A DNA stretch of 64,000 nt from Cristatella mucedo (taxonomy: Eukaryota > Bryozoa > Phylactolaemata > Cristatellidae), in NCBI GenBank assembly GCA_009760855.2, contig WPIO01000034.1:1691001-1755000 (forward strand), read 5' to 3'. Every line of letters starts with the position of its first letter. Positions within the stretch are counted from its first letter, which is position 1. The notes under the pieces are model-generated. The model did not search any database. It was not told where the DNA came from and saw nothing but the letters and a program-made list of their open reading frames with translations. Below are positions 11,401-24,300 of the stretch, one piece after another. A program made the translations under genes and the position numbers.

Positions 11401-14400
11401 AACTCTTCCAGCAAGCTTAAGCAAGCACATACAAGGTTTTTTTCACGCGGAGCAAACGCGGTAAGGAAAAATGGCCGTTTAGCTCCCCCTTTTGTAATTC
11501 GTCACTTCAATCGACTTGATTTAATTTGCTAGTGAGTTTTTTACTTTGGGGGAGCAAGGCTGAAGGGCTAGTCAACAAATCCTCGAGGTTTAGCCACGTG
11601 TCTCTGTGGCTAAGGTAGTTTTGGTGGCTTCCGGTTGATCAACGGATGCAAAGTTTTTGCACTGACTCTCAACGCTCACCGTGCCTTGGCTCCCTTATAC
11701 ATAGTTAAACTACTGCACCAGCTTTTGCTTCCACGTGCATTCATGTCCTCTAAGGAAAATAAATTAGCTGTTCTATTCCAACGCTCACAAACAATCTGCG
11801 ACACACGTTTTTGCTATTTGTAATCCATGCAAGTATTCATCTCCGTCCGTAACTCCGCAAAAAACTATGTGGGAATTACCTAGAAGAGCTTTGCACTGCG
11901 CACAATCGCAGCCTAAGTGACTTTCTTTATGCATTCGGGAGCTGAAGCAGACTTAACATCTTAAGCAAAGCAAAAACTTAAAAAAAAACTTAAACTTAAA
12001 GTTAAGCAAAACTTGAAGAAAGCGAAAAGCGTAAAGTCGATTCGAAGAAGAACAGTTGAGGTAACAGCGAGTAGCAAGGAAGAAGCCGCTTAGGACATCT
12101 CGAAAAGATGCGTCACAGTGGGGAAGAGCCGGAACTAGTTGTCGTTGCCTAAAAATCGTATGAGTGACTCTCGCAGTCTAGGACCTGCAGAGCAACAGCT
12201 TCTGGCGGCGCCAACGGTTCTTAAGCGGAGGAATGGAACAGCTAATTTATTTTGTCCACACTAGACCTGAGCGCACGAGAATGCTGAAACTGGCGCAGGA
12301 GTTCAGCTAGGTATGACGGAGCCGAGTCGCGGCGGACCTAGTGAGTCAGCGTAAGAACTTAACTGTGTATTCTTTGATCAACCGGTAGCCATCCGAGCTC
12401 TTTCAGCGATGGAGACACTTGGTCAAACCTGCGAGACTCGTAACACAGCCGTGCAGCCATTTTCATGGCCAGCTGCAGGGGCCTAGTGGCTTTTTTTGGT
12501 AGCCTAACCAAAAGATAGTTAACATAATCTAGCCGAGACAGAACTAGAGAGCTAGCTGAATTCTTTGAATGCCTTCGGGGAAGACAATTCCTAATCTTAG
12601 ATAGGGATATAAGCACGTGATGGTTTGCAGTGAAAGCAGTCTTCTTAAAAACCTTTTAAATTTAGGCAGCTTTCGAAGTCAACACCAAAGTTTTGAGCAC
12701 ATGGTAATTGTTGCGCATCAGCTTCACTTATTAGAAGAGCAATGTCTTCTAGTCCAGCCACAAGCTTCGGGTGTCCTACGAGCACAAGTTCAGCTTGATC
12801 GTCGCTTATTTTATGCAAATTTTCCAACACCCAGGGTCGATTGCCTGCAAGGCAAACATTGAGTTTATCAGTCATGGCAGCAGATTCCAACGGTCTAAAT
12901 TATTAATACAGCTGAGTATCGTCGGCATAATAAACATAAAAATACGTTTCACATAGAAATCTCGGAGAACTCAATCTATTTCTAGATAGTTTACATTTAA
13001 TGCAAAGGAAGCACGATCGAGTGGTTAGTGGTAGCATGTTCAATAAACAACAAAAATAACGTGGTTAGGTGTGGCATGCAGAGGATCAGCATGCAAGAAA
13101 GGTCAGGGACAGCATGCAGTGGCTGCAGGCATAAGCACATACAGGACGAATCGCAAGGCACCCACAAATACTGAAAAAAAAGATGCGCTTTTAGTTTCTT
13201 TCTGAATGTGGTCAAGTCCGGAGAAGTCGTGACGAAAGTCGGGAGTGAGTTCCAGGCTTTTGGAGCATACGAACTGAAGGCACGCTCTCCAATTGTTTTG
13301 AGGTTTGCACGAGGTAATGGTAGAAAGTTAGGTTCCGAAAAGCAGGCGGTACGATGCTTAGCCTGGTGGGGGAGTAGATTTGATAGGTAGGCTGCAGACA
13401 AAATGAAGGGACCTAGAGGTGAGCGATAAAACTTTAAAATCGATGCACTGTTTGATTATGAGCCAGTGCGAGAGCTGGCGAGAAGTGGCGAGATGCGAAG
13501 TGGCAGCTGGTGGGTCTAGCAGAGCTAGGGCACTGACATTCCCAGTCATAGACGGTCTAGGACTGCTCCTCAGCAAGTCCTCGGCTGGGAAACTCACTTA
13601 AAAATGGCTATTCATAGAAATTTGTTATCCCGGTGATGCGTGAGGCACATAAAATCCAGCCGTACTGAGCTGCTAATTTCACTACCTCAAATGCCCTACC
13701 GAATGTCCGACTGCTGTTCAGGTGCTGAAACTTGGCATTGAAGCAGGTTGTATCTTAATGATCATTGGCTAGTCAAAGAAAAACTGGGAGACCTCATCCT
13801 CAAGACGGGTTCATTTAGTACCACTCCCTGACGTAAGCCCACAACCTAAGGTTGCTGTTTCAAAGCAACTTGTTATCAAGTTTAGCCGAGCAGCCTACAC
13901 AAAATTAGGTACTGCTTAGACGAAAGTGCGACGGCGAACTAGTTCACGTGTTCACCGCATCGCGTCTATGTTACCGAAATTTCTTCAATTCAACACCCCC
14001 TCAGGGGCCACAGCTCAACCATACATCATCTATAGTGAGCAGCTGCTTTGGAGCTTAGCTGCTAGTCTGGTCTGTCGTCAGCCAAGTAACGTAGCTGCCA
14101 AATCACACAATTTCTGTACGGAATCGTCTTCGAGATCCTCTATCTGACCCACAAGTAGCTTGACTCACTCGCACCAGCGCACCTGTTCTTGCCTTCCTTG
14201 CTCTCAGAGAGCGCCCTCTCACATGTGCTGCTTTTTGACTGTTAGTGGTCGCCTCGTTTCTCATAGGAGAGTAAACTTTTTTGGCGCTAGGGGTTCAGCT
14301 CATATGCACCGAAAGTCTGGAACTGGTTTCCGGCATCAGTAACCAGCTGAATTATTATTGTCACACACGTTTAGGTCCATTCATTCTTTGGTTCCAGCCT

Positions 14401-15217
14401 ACCTATCAGATCTAATTCCCACCAGACTGAGCATCGTAACACCCACTTTTATGAATCGAATCGTTTAGCTACACCTCGCACGAACCTCAAATCCGTTAAA
14501 GACCATGCCTTTAGTTCGTATGCTACCAGAGCCTTGAATTCACTACCGCCTGATGCTGCGAAATCCCCTGACTTTAAGGCATTTCAAAATGTGGTAAAAC
14601 CCATCGATTTATCACAGCATTTAGTGGGTCCATGTGATTCGTCCTTTGTCTGCTTACCCGTGCTGACACTGAGCATGCTGCCACTAACCATGTTTGCATG
14701 CTGTACCTGTGCGTGTTACCTCTAACCATGTTGTGCTTGCTGTCATTGAGCATGCTACCAGTAACCAACCAGTCGATCATGCTTCTTTTGCAGCACATGC
14801 AAATTGCCAAGAATGAGATTGACTTCTCTTTGGGCGCTGTGCAAATGTATTAATTGTGTTTTTATTAAGATAGGTGCTCATTGTGCATCACTTAAGTCGC
14901 AGCTTAAGACGCTTTGGGTTCGCTCAGCTATCCATGTTTTACGTCTTCGCTGAGTGTTGGTTAGTGCACAGCAGAGCCATTCCGTTCTGCACGTCTCGCT
15001 CTCTGGTTTCGGCTTCTATTTCTACGGAGGGTCACCGGATTTCATTACCAGCTGGAGATAGGTAAAGGGGCGTGCCAGTCAGCAGCTTCTGCAAGCCGCT
15101 CCATCCTAGCGTGTCCCCTGGGTAGGCTCGCTGGGAGGGGAGGAAAGGGGAGGGGAGGAAAGGGGAGGGGAGGAAAGGGGAGGGGAGGAAAGGGGAGGGA
15201 AGGGGGCTCTCTTCTCC

Positions 15218-15301
<84 letters not shown>

Positions 15302-18300
15302 ACTTGCTGCAGAAATACGTTCAGACGCGTACCGACAGTGCGAATAGGCTAGTGTCGGCCAACGCTTTTGGCCCATTGTCTTCATGAAGTATCTACGAAA
15401 TTCTATCGTCTCTCAGCAGGGCTTTTAAAGTCAACTGGCTTAGCAGCTGCTCCATGAAAGAATTTTTTGCTTCAACAAAGCAAATGAACGAGCAACAAAA
15501 AACACTGAAGACACGTATAAAATGAATAAAATATAATTGTTTGTCAACGACAAAATGATGTAGAATATCTGTTTGTTTTTAACGAGGTCAATTTCAGTTT
15601 ACGAGAAAGAAATACTAGCCGCTGTGGCGACTAACCAACGGCCTCAGCTGCTGCTGTCTTATGTTTCTCAGAATCGAAGCTATCCCGTGGACTTAACTCC
15701 GAACACAATATAGCTAAGGCCCGACTTGCGAATCGCGAGATTCCTTTATCCCTTACGTAAAATTACGCGTAGATGGACAGGTACTTGCATACCGCTCCAG
15801 ATCGTAACATTTCCGGCAGTGGTTTCTCAAATAACTCAGTCGATCACTCGACCGACCGGCTTGTCATCGTTTCGAGTTCGTTACTACTACTCGTCTACTC
15901 GTTACTACGTCTTCTCGTTACTACTTTGCGTCTAATGCCTATTCATCCACTACGCTTCGTGAGTTAGGTATAGCCCCTAGAAAGAAAACCAGGAACCAAG
16001 AGCAGGGGGGGCGAAGGCGTTACAAACTTCATCTGAACCGTTGTTACAAACTGCAGCAGGAATTCTCTCGTTAGAATGACTGCTTATTGTATGAACCCTG
16101 CTCTCTCGTTTGAACTGCGACTTATTTCTTTAACCCGGCAGTGATAAATCCGCCTCGAATCCTGGTGGCCACGCTTACAACTTGCACCTCTGGAATGGTC
16201 GCCCATTGTGAATTACAGCGCCGGTCATTTGCAGCTTGATACTTGATGTTGTTAAAATTTTGCTTTCGTCGAGATATTTATCACAAATTCTCTCCTTCCG
16301 GAGTAGAGCTTCTTAATTGTACGCTCAGATATATCTTTAAACCTGGCAATGGAGAAGCCGTGGTTGCTCCGGAAATTTTGCACTTTGAAGCCTCTCCCAG
16401 TTTTTGCTAAAAAAAGTATTATCTCGTAAGTACTTTAGCACAGTGGTTCTCAACCTTCCTAATGCCGCGACCTTTTATACAGGTCATCATGCTGTGGCGA
16501 CCCAACTATAAAATTAATATATGCAAAATGTGGAAATGCGTGTTTCCTGATGGTCTTAGGCGATCTCTGTGAAAGGATCGTTAGACCCCCAAAGGGGTCG
16601 CGACCCACAGGTTGAGAACCCCTGAGCTAGCAGTAAGTTGCCGATGATGGCCATGGCTTACTATCTATTCGGCAGCAATCCCAGCTTCCCAAGCTAGCGT
16701 TAACGATTTCTCTCTGCTTTCCGCTTCGCATTCATGGCGATTTTGATATCCTATTGAATAGCCATCTGATATTATGTGTGTGTTCTGAAATTCTTTCACT
16801 ATATGAGTCCTCCGAGTTTCCTGGTGCACATGCGAGACCCATGCGATACCTGGGTGTCACACACTGGATCGAGTGTCTCCCATGCGATCAAACCCGATCA
16901 TAAATCCCTATCATCGATCCCTATCATCGATCCCTATCATCGATCCCGATCATCGATCCCTTTCATCGCCCCTTTCGTCATATAAGATTGTATGCAGATT
17001 AGGTTACCTTGGAATGCGCTTCTGTTTTGATATTCAAAATTAGGTGCCAAGATGCCCAAAAGTGTCCAGCAGTTGAAGCTTTCGGTGGCAGCCTGCTTGC
17101 ATCCTCTGCCCTTGTGCCTGACCCTCCCACGCGACCTTTCCTCCGGGGGGGGGGGGGTGCCGTGCTCTAGCTCGCGACGCTAGCCAATGTCCTCCACGAG
17201 TTTGCATACCCGAATAAACGCCAGGCCTGCGCCCGAACAGATGCTCTTTCTTAACGGCTATCACTAGTCGTCGAGTAAGGGATGCTTAACGCAGACGAAG
17301 AAGGTTTCCAAAAAGTCAGGACTCATTTCCCACCGATTGGCCTTTGGAGATAGGGCGGGCGTATCGAATCATTTTTAGTCAAGGTCAAGTCCACATTTTG
17401 CGGATAACTAGTAGAACTCACAGATGCCTAAACGAAAAACGCTGATGTCCACTGGGCACAATCTTCTCGAGGACCTTGCGTGGGCACTGCCGAGTGATCA
17501 TCGCGGTGACTTGGCGGAGTGTTCCTCAACTGTCTTGGTCACCTGAAAGATAAAACGTATTAGGGACTCTGTCCACTCGCTGAGGTCCGTGCAGGGCTGG
17601 GAATCCCTCGTTGCCCCGATGCTTGTTCTTCTACATACCTCGTGCCTGTCACTACTGAACTCGTAGCTAACGGCGTCTTCTAGATTAAAAAGACTACTGC
17701 AGATCCGTCCGAACAGCTGTCCTTAACGAGGTGCATCAATCTGTTGCTACCCAGCATCGCAAATATCACAAGTATTCTTATTAAGTATAAATTATTAAGT
17801 AAATATTAAGTATAAATTATTACAATTATTATAATACAAAAATTCCCAGGTGATTCCTCGTCCCATGTGAAAAGGGCAATTTTCGTGACGCTAACTAAAA
17901 AGGCCAGCACTGGATCGTGAGAATTTAAGTAGCTTCTTTTCTGTCTCCCCTCTGCGACGGTAATCACCCACGGCATTTCAACGAACGAGCGGCGGACACC
18001 ATAAGTCAATATCATTACATCAATTCATCAAATATTGCTAGTAAGTTCTATTCGGGATTTAGAGCTAATCCCTACACAGAAACTGCTCTCCTTTGGAATC
18101 TCAGCAACCGTTTGAACAATGCTAGTCAGGGTAAGGCCTCTTTGCCTGCTGGCACTCCTGGATCGATCGGCAGTATTTGACATAATCGACTACCGATGAC
18201 ATTGAGGAGCGTCTCTCAGCACCCTTAGGCATCATTGGCACACTGCTGGGGTCAGGGTCAGACCCTCCCTCTGTGACAGATTTCGAAATGCAGACGTGAA

Positions 18301-21300
18301 TGGCTGTATGCCATTAAGAGATTGCTTATAGTATGCGGCACCTCAGAGTTCGGTATTAGGCCACTTCTTTTGATTGTCTCTACACATTCTCTGGCCGATG
18401 TCATCGTCAAATACAATCTGCTTCTTCATGCTTACGCAGATGACACTAAACTCTAGCTATCCTCACACCCTTGTAGGCTGCTTTGCTCGACAAACGACTA
18501 AAATAATATAATACCTCTGTTGCCTGAATCGGAAACATTTGAATTTGAATGGCTACTAACCTCCCGACGCTCGACGATGATAAAACCCGTCCGATAAATC
18601 CGGGAGAACTAACTTTTGTGCAAAATTCTGAAGACCTAATTCTCGAGGATGGTTCACATAGCATCACTGCCGTGACATTGGCTCACTATTTTGGCGTATC
18701 ATTCGCGAACGATATGATTCCGCCACTTTCGTGTCAGATTAAAGTGGGCACAGGATTATTGCCAAAATCAGTAATCAGGGTTTGCTTAGATAAACGTACG
18801 ACGCCAAAGCTAGTTAATAATTGTTCGATACCGCATCAAGACATTTGTAATTCCCTTTACTCAAGACTCATAGCTAAGAGCCTTAACCTTCTTTAACTAG
18901 TGCAAAACTTAGCCACTTCAATAAAAGCTTCGCTGGCTCCCCGCAAAAAGTCTAATCAATTTTCTTATTCTGAATCTTGCTTAAAGGCAAAACGATTCGC
19001 GTGCAGCGGCCTACTTTTCCGACCTATTTGTTCCTCCGGTATGCTCATGCACCACCAAATCCTCGGCATCTGGTCATGTCTACATATCTGGCGCTAGATT
19101 GTTCTTTCGGTGATCAAGCCTTTAGGTCGTATTCACCAAAGGTCCAGAACTTTTTATCGGCTACTGTCACTACCTGCAATGACATTGTATGCATTCAGTT
19201 TCAGCTAAAATTATTTTATCAGGCCAGTTTTACCTTCGCTTAAGAAAATCTTCTGTTTTCATTGCAGTGTGTTTCGCGTACGTACAGGCTCATGATTCAG
19301 TACATGTTACTAGCCACAGGTCTTAACAGTCAGTGGCCTCGGGTATCGATTTTGTTTGCTGTAGCACGCTGGCCTAAGCATGAAGCTGCTTGCTTTTGCA
19401 TGTTTTATTTGCATGATTGACTTGCTTGATTCTCTTGCAGAGATCTGTTAAGCACCTTAATTAAGATTACATTCTCTTAGGACACAATAGAAACGATATA
19501 ATTTTAATAATATGATTCCTTTCACTGGTCTGTTTTTCCTTTAACAGAATTACTGTCGCACACAAACAGAAATTTATTCTGAATGTCACAAAAATCCAAC
19601 CGTAGTAGATGTTAATACTCATGGATTTTAGTTTTTGACAGAAGTTGCTTGAAGAATTCTGAAACCAGATGTTGTCTTAATCCAATATAATTGTTCCGAT
19701 AAGGACACGCCATTGGACTCGCAGATGCCTTCATCGTCAGCTCCTGCCATGAACATGCTCCTTGGCTGCTGCACACCGTCGCTTCTTTAGCGGGTTACCA
19801 CCAGGTTGGGAAACGGACTAATCGCTTTTCGGAATATAATTATTTAGCTATATCTCGTCCAAACATCTACCCCTTTGGCGACCGTGCCATTAGTTCGTAT
19901 GCTCCTAAAGCCTGGAAATCACTCCCGACTTGCGTCACGACATCCCCTGACTTGACACTTAAAAGGAAACTAAAACCACACCTCTTTATAGCAACATTTG
20001 GTGGGTGACTACAATTCGGCCTTTATGTGTTTATGCGAGCTGACACTGTGCGTGCTGCCACTAACCATATTTGCATGCTGACCCTATGCATGTCACGCCT
20101 AACCGTGTTATTCTTGTTGTTTATCAAGCATGATAGCACTCACCGTTCGATAGTATTTCCTTTGAGGCAAACGTAAAGTGCCTAGAAAGAGATTGAGTTC
20201 TCTGAGGGCACTTTATCAAGTATATTTTTTTTTATTAAATCTTATGGAAAAATGTGAGTTCGAGGCTCTAACCTTAACTTATGCCCTATGCCCTCTGTCC
20301 CATGCTGTTCACATCAAGTCGCGAGGAGCTGATACGCGTGTACAGACATTAGAGGTTTAGTTAAAGCTGACAAGACGGAGCTTTGGCTAATTAAGGAGAA
20401 CCTCACTTTATATAAATGTCCCAACAGCATATAGATAAGGCACTGCAACAATTTTAGCTGATGATCGTCGCTCCAAAGTTTTTTGTTTTTAAAAGGACTA
20501 GTGGTGGTGCTAAAATGCTGATCCTGTAGAAATGCTCACACGTTGGAAATTAACTGGTCAAGCATTCTTGAAGTATGTAAAGCTTGGCACGCTGACGGCT
20601 GTAACCGGCAGCCACATAAATAAATAAAATAAATACTAGCTGATTCAACAGCCTCTTTTTGTATAGCGACAGAAGAGCCTTTACGGCTATCACCACCGCT
20701 TACAGCGGCAATATAGGATTGCCCACCGCACGATTAGAACCCACGACCTCGGGACCTCGGTCGTGAAAAGCAGCTGCCTTAGCTGGTGTGCCATCACGGC
20801 TCACCAGACATGACTTAGTAGATGTTAGAACTATAATCCTTTGACGCATATCGGACTCTTCAGTATTTCGAACCTATTAGTCTATTAAGTCCAACTTCAC
20901 GGTGGTCATTAATAAAATCCAAAGAATCATTTTTTGATTCACTAGTTCACAAATGTAAATTATATGAAATAGTAAATTATAAATAATTATAAATGATTAA
21001 ATAATATTGAATGGGTAAATAAATATAATGGGTAAATATAAATGGGTAAATAAATAATAAATAATAAATAAAAATATTAATTAAATAATAATTAAAAATA
21101 TAAATATAAATATAAATTAATAATAAATACAATTTACATATTTACACTAGTTCATTAGGTAAATTCAAATGAGCTTGATTTCTATACTATGGATTATCAA
21201 TATCCATGGATACGCTTGAACAAGTTGTTTCCAATATCTTATTTTAAGTCACTAACAAGTCCACTCGAATCCCCAACTTCATAGCTCTAGTGCTTGCTTC

Positions 21301-24300
21301 AAAAGTACTTGGATGAACGCAGCCAATCCACAGTCATGTAAACACGAAGAAAAGACAGCAATTATTTTTTCGCAGGAGAAACAGGGATAGGAGCACTCCC
21401 GTTAAGGTAGCAATTACAACTCTGCCCGTCTTTGCTTGGAGGTTAAAAGCTTTTGGCGTCTGCTCAAAGTCATTAGAGACTTAGCTAGTTCTTTCTACAC
21501 TATCAACTTGCGTACCTTAATCAGAATTTAAAAGGTAATCGTTCAATAAATGTGGAATTAAGTTTTGCAAAAGTACTAAAATGCATTAGTAGTTTATTCT
21601 AAGGCGTCATAACCATAAAGCCGTACAAAAATCCGGCAACGTTTTTATTCTCCCATCTCTTGTGGCTTAGACAGGCTCCAGAAGTTGTAGAACTCACCAC
21701 ATTCATCTATCGCGCTTGAGTATAGTTAACTGAAGCATCATCAAGGCAAAAGGAAACGAGTTTCGAGTTTTACTGATTTTTCACCGCATTCACTTGAAAA
21801 TGGGAAACGTATTTACGTGGTGCGTAACTATGTCTCACAAGCTAGTGCCGTCGTTCTTGATAAAATATTATAAAAAAAAGCACCAGCTTCGTTACTTAAT
21901 GCAAGCAAATACAAAAAGCTCGTACACCACAACACAAGTTTTCTTTGTAAAACCAGTTAACTTCAATGTGAAGCAATTACTGGTTGACGCCTGTTTTTTA
22001 GATTTAAAAAACAACGATAGACAGTGTCAATTAATGAAGCATTTACGTAAATTCCCTTCAAAAAGTAGTAGAAAGTGGGCAAAAAGTGTTTCCAGTGATC
22101 ACTGAGATCTTCAGCGTCTAAAAAAGCGGTTAAATATAAAAATGAATGATACGTATCATCTAATGCTTCGATGAAGCACTCTGAGCAATAACATTCATAG
22201 GTAATGAGTCTTCAGTTGGGCTATCAAGAAAATTAGTAAGTTAAAATTCTTTTTCCTTGATGAAATACTCAATAAAATACCGGTGAAAGGTTTTGCTCAG
22301 TTAAGTTTAAAATAAAAAACCTATTTTGAAATAAATATATAGCTCATACCTAGCAGAAACAGAGCCGACCTACCTGGTAAAACCGAGCCAAGTGGTGAAC
22401 AACGGAGTTCTACTTTTGTTGACTTCCTGCCTGCTTATTGGATCTAAGAATTTTTGGAGATCTCATTTATCAATTTCGGGACTGAATTATGGAAGAGTGG
22501 AATCTCTCTAATTAACAGTTTTCAGGACTCGTGAAATACAACAGTGCACAGGCCATCTACAATTCCTGTACAGAAAAGGCTTCCAGTGAATTGTAAGATA
22601 GATCAAATATCGATGAAGCGTTTGAGATGCAAAAATCTGTAAGTGTTTTTTGAAAAGTATTGCAAAGCAATCATAACAGTGCTGATTTATTTTTAAACTT
22701 GCCACATTCTGACCTTCATAAACGATATGCCCCTGACTGTTTCTCAATGTTTCATGTGCATATGTTTGTTAAACCTGGCTAGAAAAAATCCTATGACGAG
22801 GGAAGGACGAGCGAGGAGGTTTGAAGGGGCGCTCACATTGTCAGTGCATACCTACAAGTATTCAAGAACGGAATAGTGGCCCCGAGTAGAGTTGAAGAAT
22901 ACATAAATAATATTACTCACTTCCGTCCTTTTATTTTAGAACTTGCAATGCAAAATTAAAAACTAAAATTGTTCGGCAATGAAACGTCAGCAGCATTGCG
23001 GTGAAGAAAAATTATAAATCAAAGTTAAATGAAGACTTTGGTGATTAGGATTTTTGTTTTAAGCTAGAGCTAATGACATATACATTTGTGAAGGCAAAGG
23101 GGAGGCACAATTAAACCTGACCTTCATCTGTAGCTTTACAGTTATACAAAGGATTTTATTATTATTAGTATTATCATTATACGTTTCGATGTTTCTGTGT
23201 CAGGTCTGCCAATAGAGCCGACCAATGTCGTCCGGAAAAGTTTCACATATCTATACTTTAGAAGAATAGAAGTTATGTCAGAAGGAGGAAAGAAGCTTTG
23301 GCAGTATACAAATACGCGTTTAGGAAAGAAGGAGGACTCTATATTTCAAAAGAGCTCTCATCTTACTTTTGCCGTGAATAGAACTCGGGCTTGCTTCAAT
23401 AGGGAAGCCGAGCTGATCCATCACATTGGCGACGTCGCGTATTGATTTCGAAAGTGAACAACAGGTTAGCTGATATACAAGCCTCGTTTATATAGCAGAA
23501 GAAGAGACTGAACGAGCTCTAACCATCATTTGCAGTGAACAATTAAGGATTGCCGCTGTTTTCAAACTCGAACACATGACCTGGGTCGTAAAGTTCGAAT
23601 ACCTTTCATTGGGGCCAAGACTATGACTTAACACTATTCAATTTTCCTGCCTGTGCAACAAAACAGCTTCAGTTGGTACAACTATTTTTTAGCTAGGCTT
23701 GCCTGTTACCAACGCTGAAGTTACCACGTTACACTTCGTCCCAACAAACTGAGCTAGATTTCCCCATTGGGCAACGTATCTAAATCAAGGTTGTGTCACT
23801 CTTTTGCCTGTCCATTAATTCTGTAGCTCCGTCTGGCCCACTGGTAGCCAATAATCAGCAGGTAATACCGGACAAATCAATAATATGTCAATGACGAATG
23901 AAAAATTGCGGAATTCTGACTACATTTAATGAAGCAGCAAGCGCTTAAGGTTTAGCTTGTGAGGATTCCAGCATTGCAGAAATGAACAGTGGTGGTTGCA
24001 ATTTAAATCAAATGTATACCATAACGAATAGCGTGGAAGTGTTCAACTTTGCTGATTCTACCGAGCTCTAATCTTAAACGTTAATCAATTTATCAAAAAA
24101 GCGTGCTCAACAATACTTATTTAAAAATATATACATATGTATATACATCTAATTTATTGTTATAGCGCGCTTACTGAATTGAATCTGCCTAGAGTTACTA
24201 TGCTTCCAAAGCCTGGAACTGACTGCCGACGTACGCACATTACAGCGTTTCCTGACATTACACTATTTAATAAAAGCTTAAAGTTCACCTGTTGATTACA

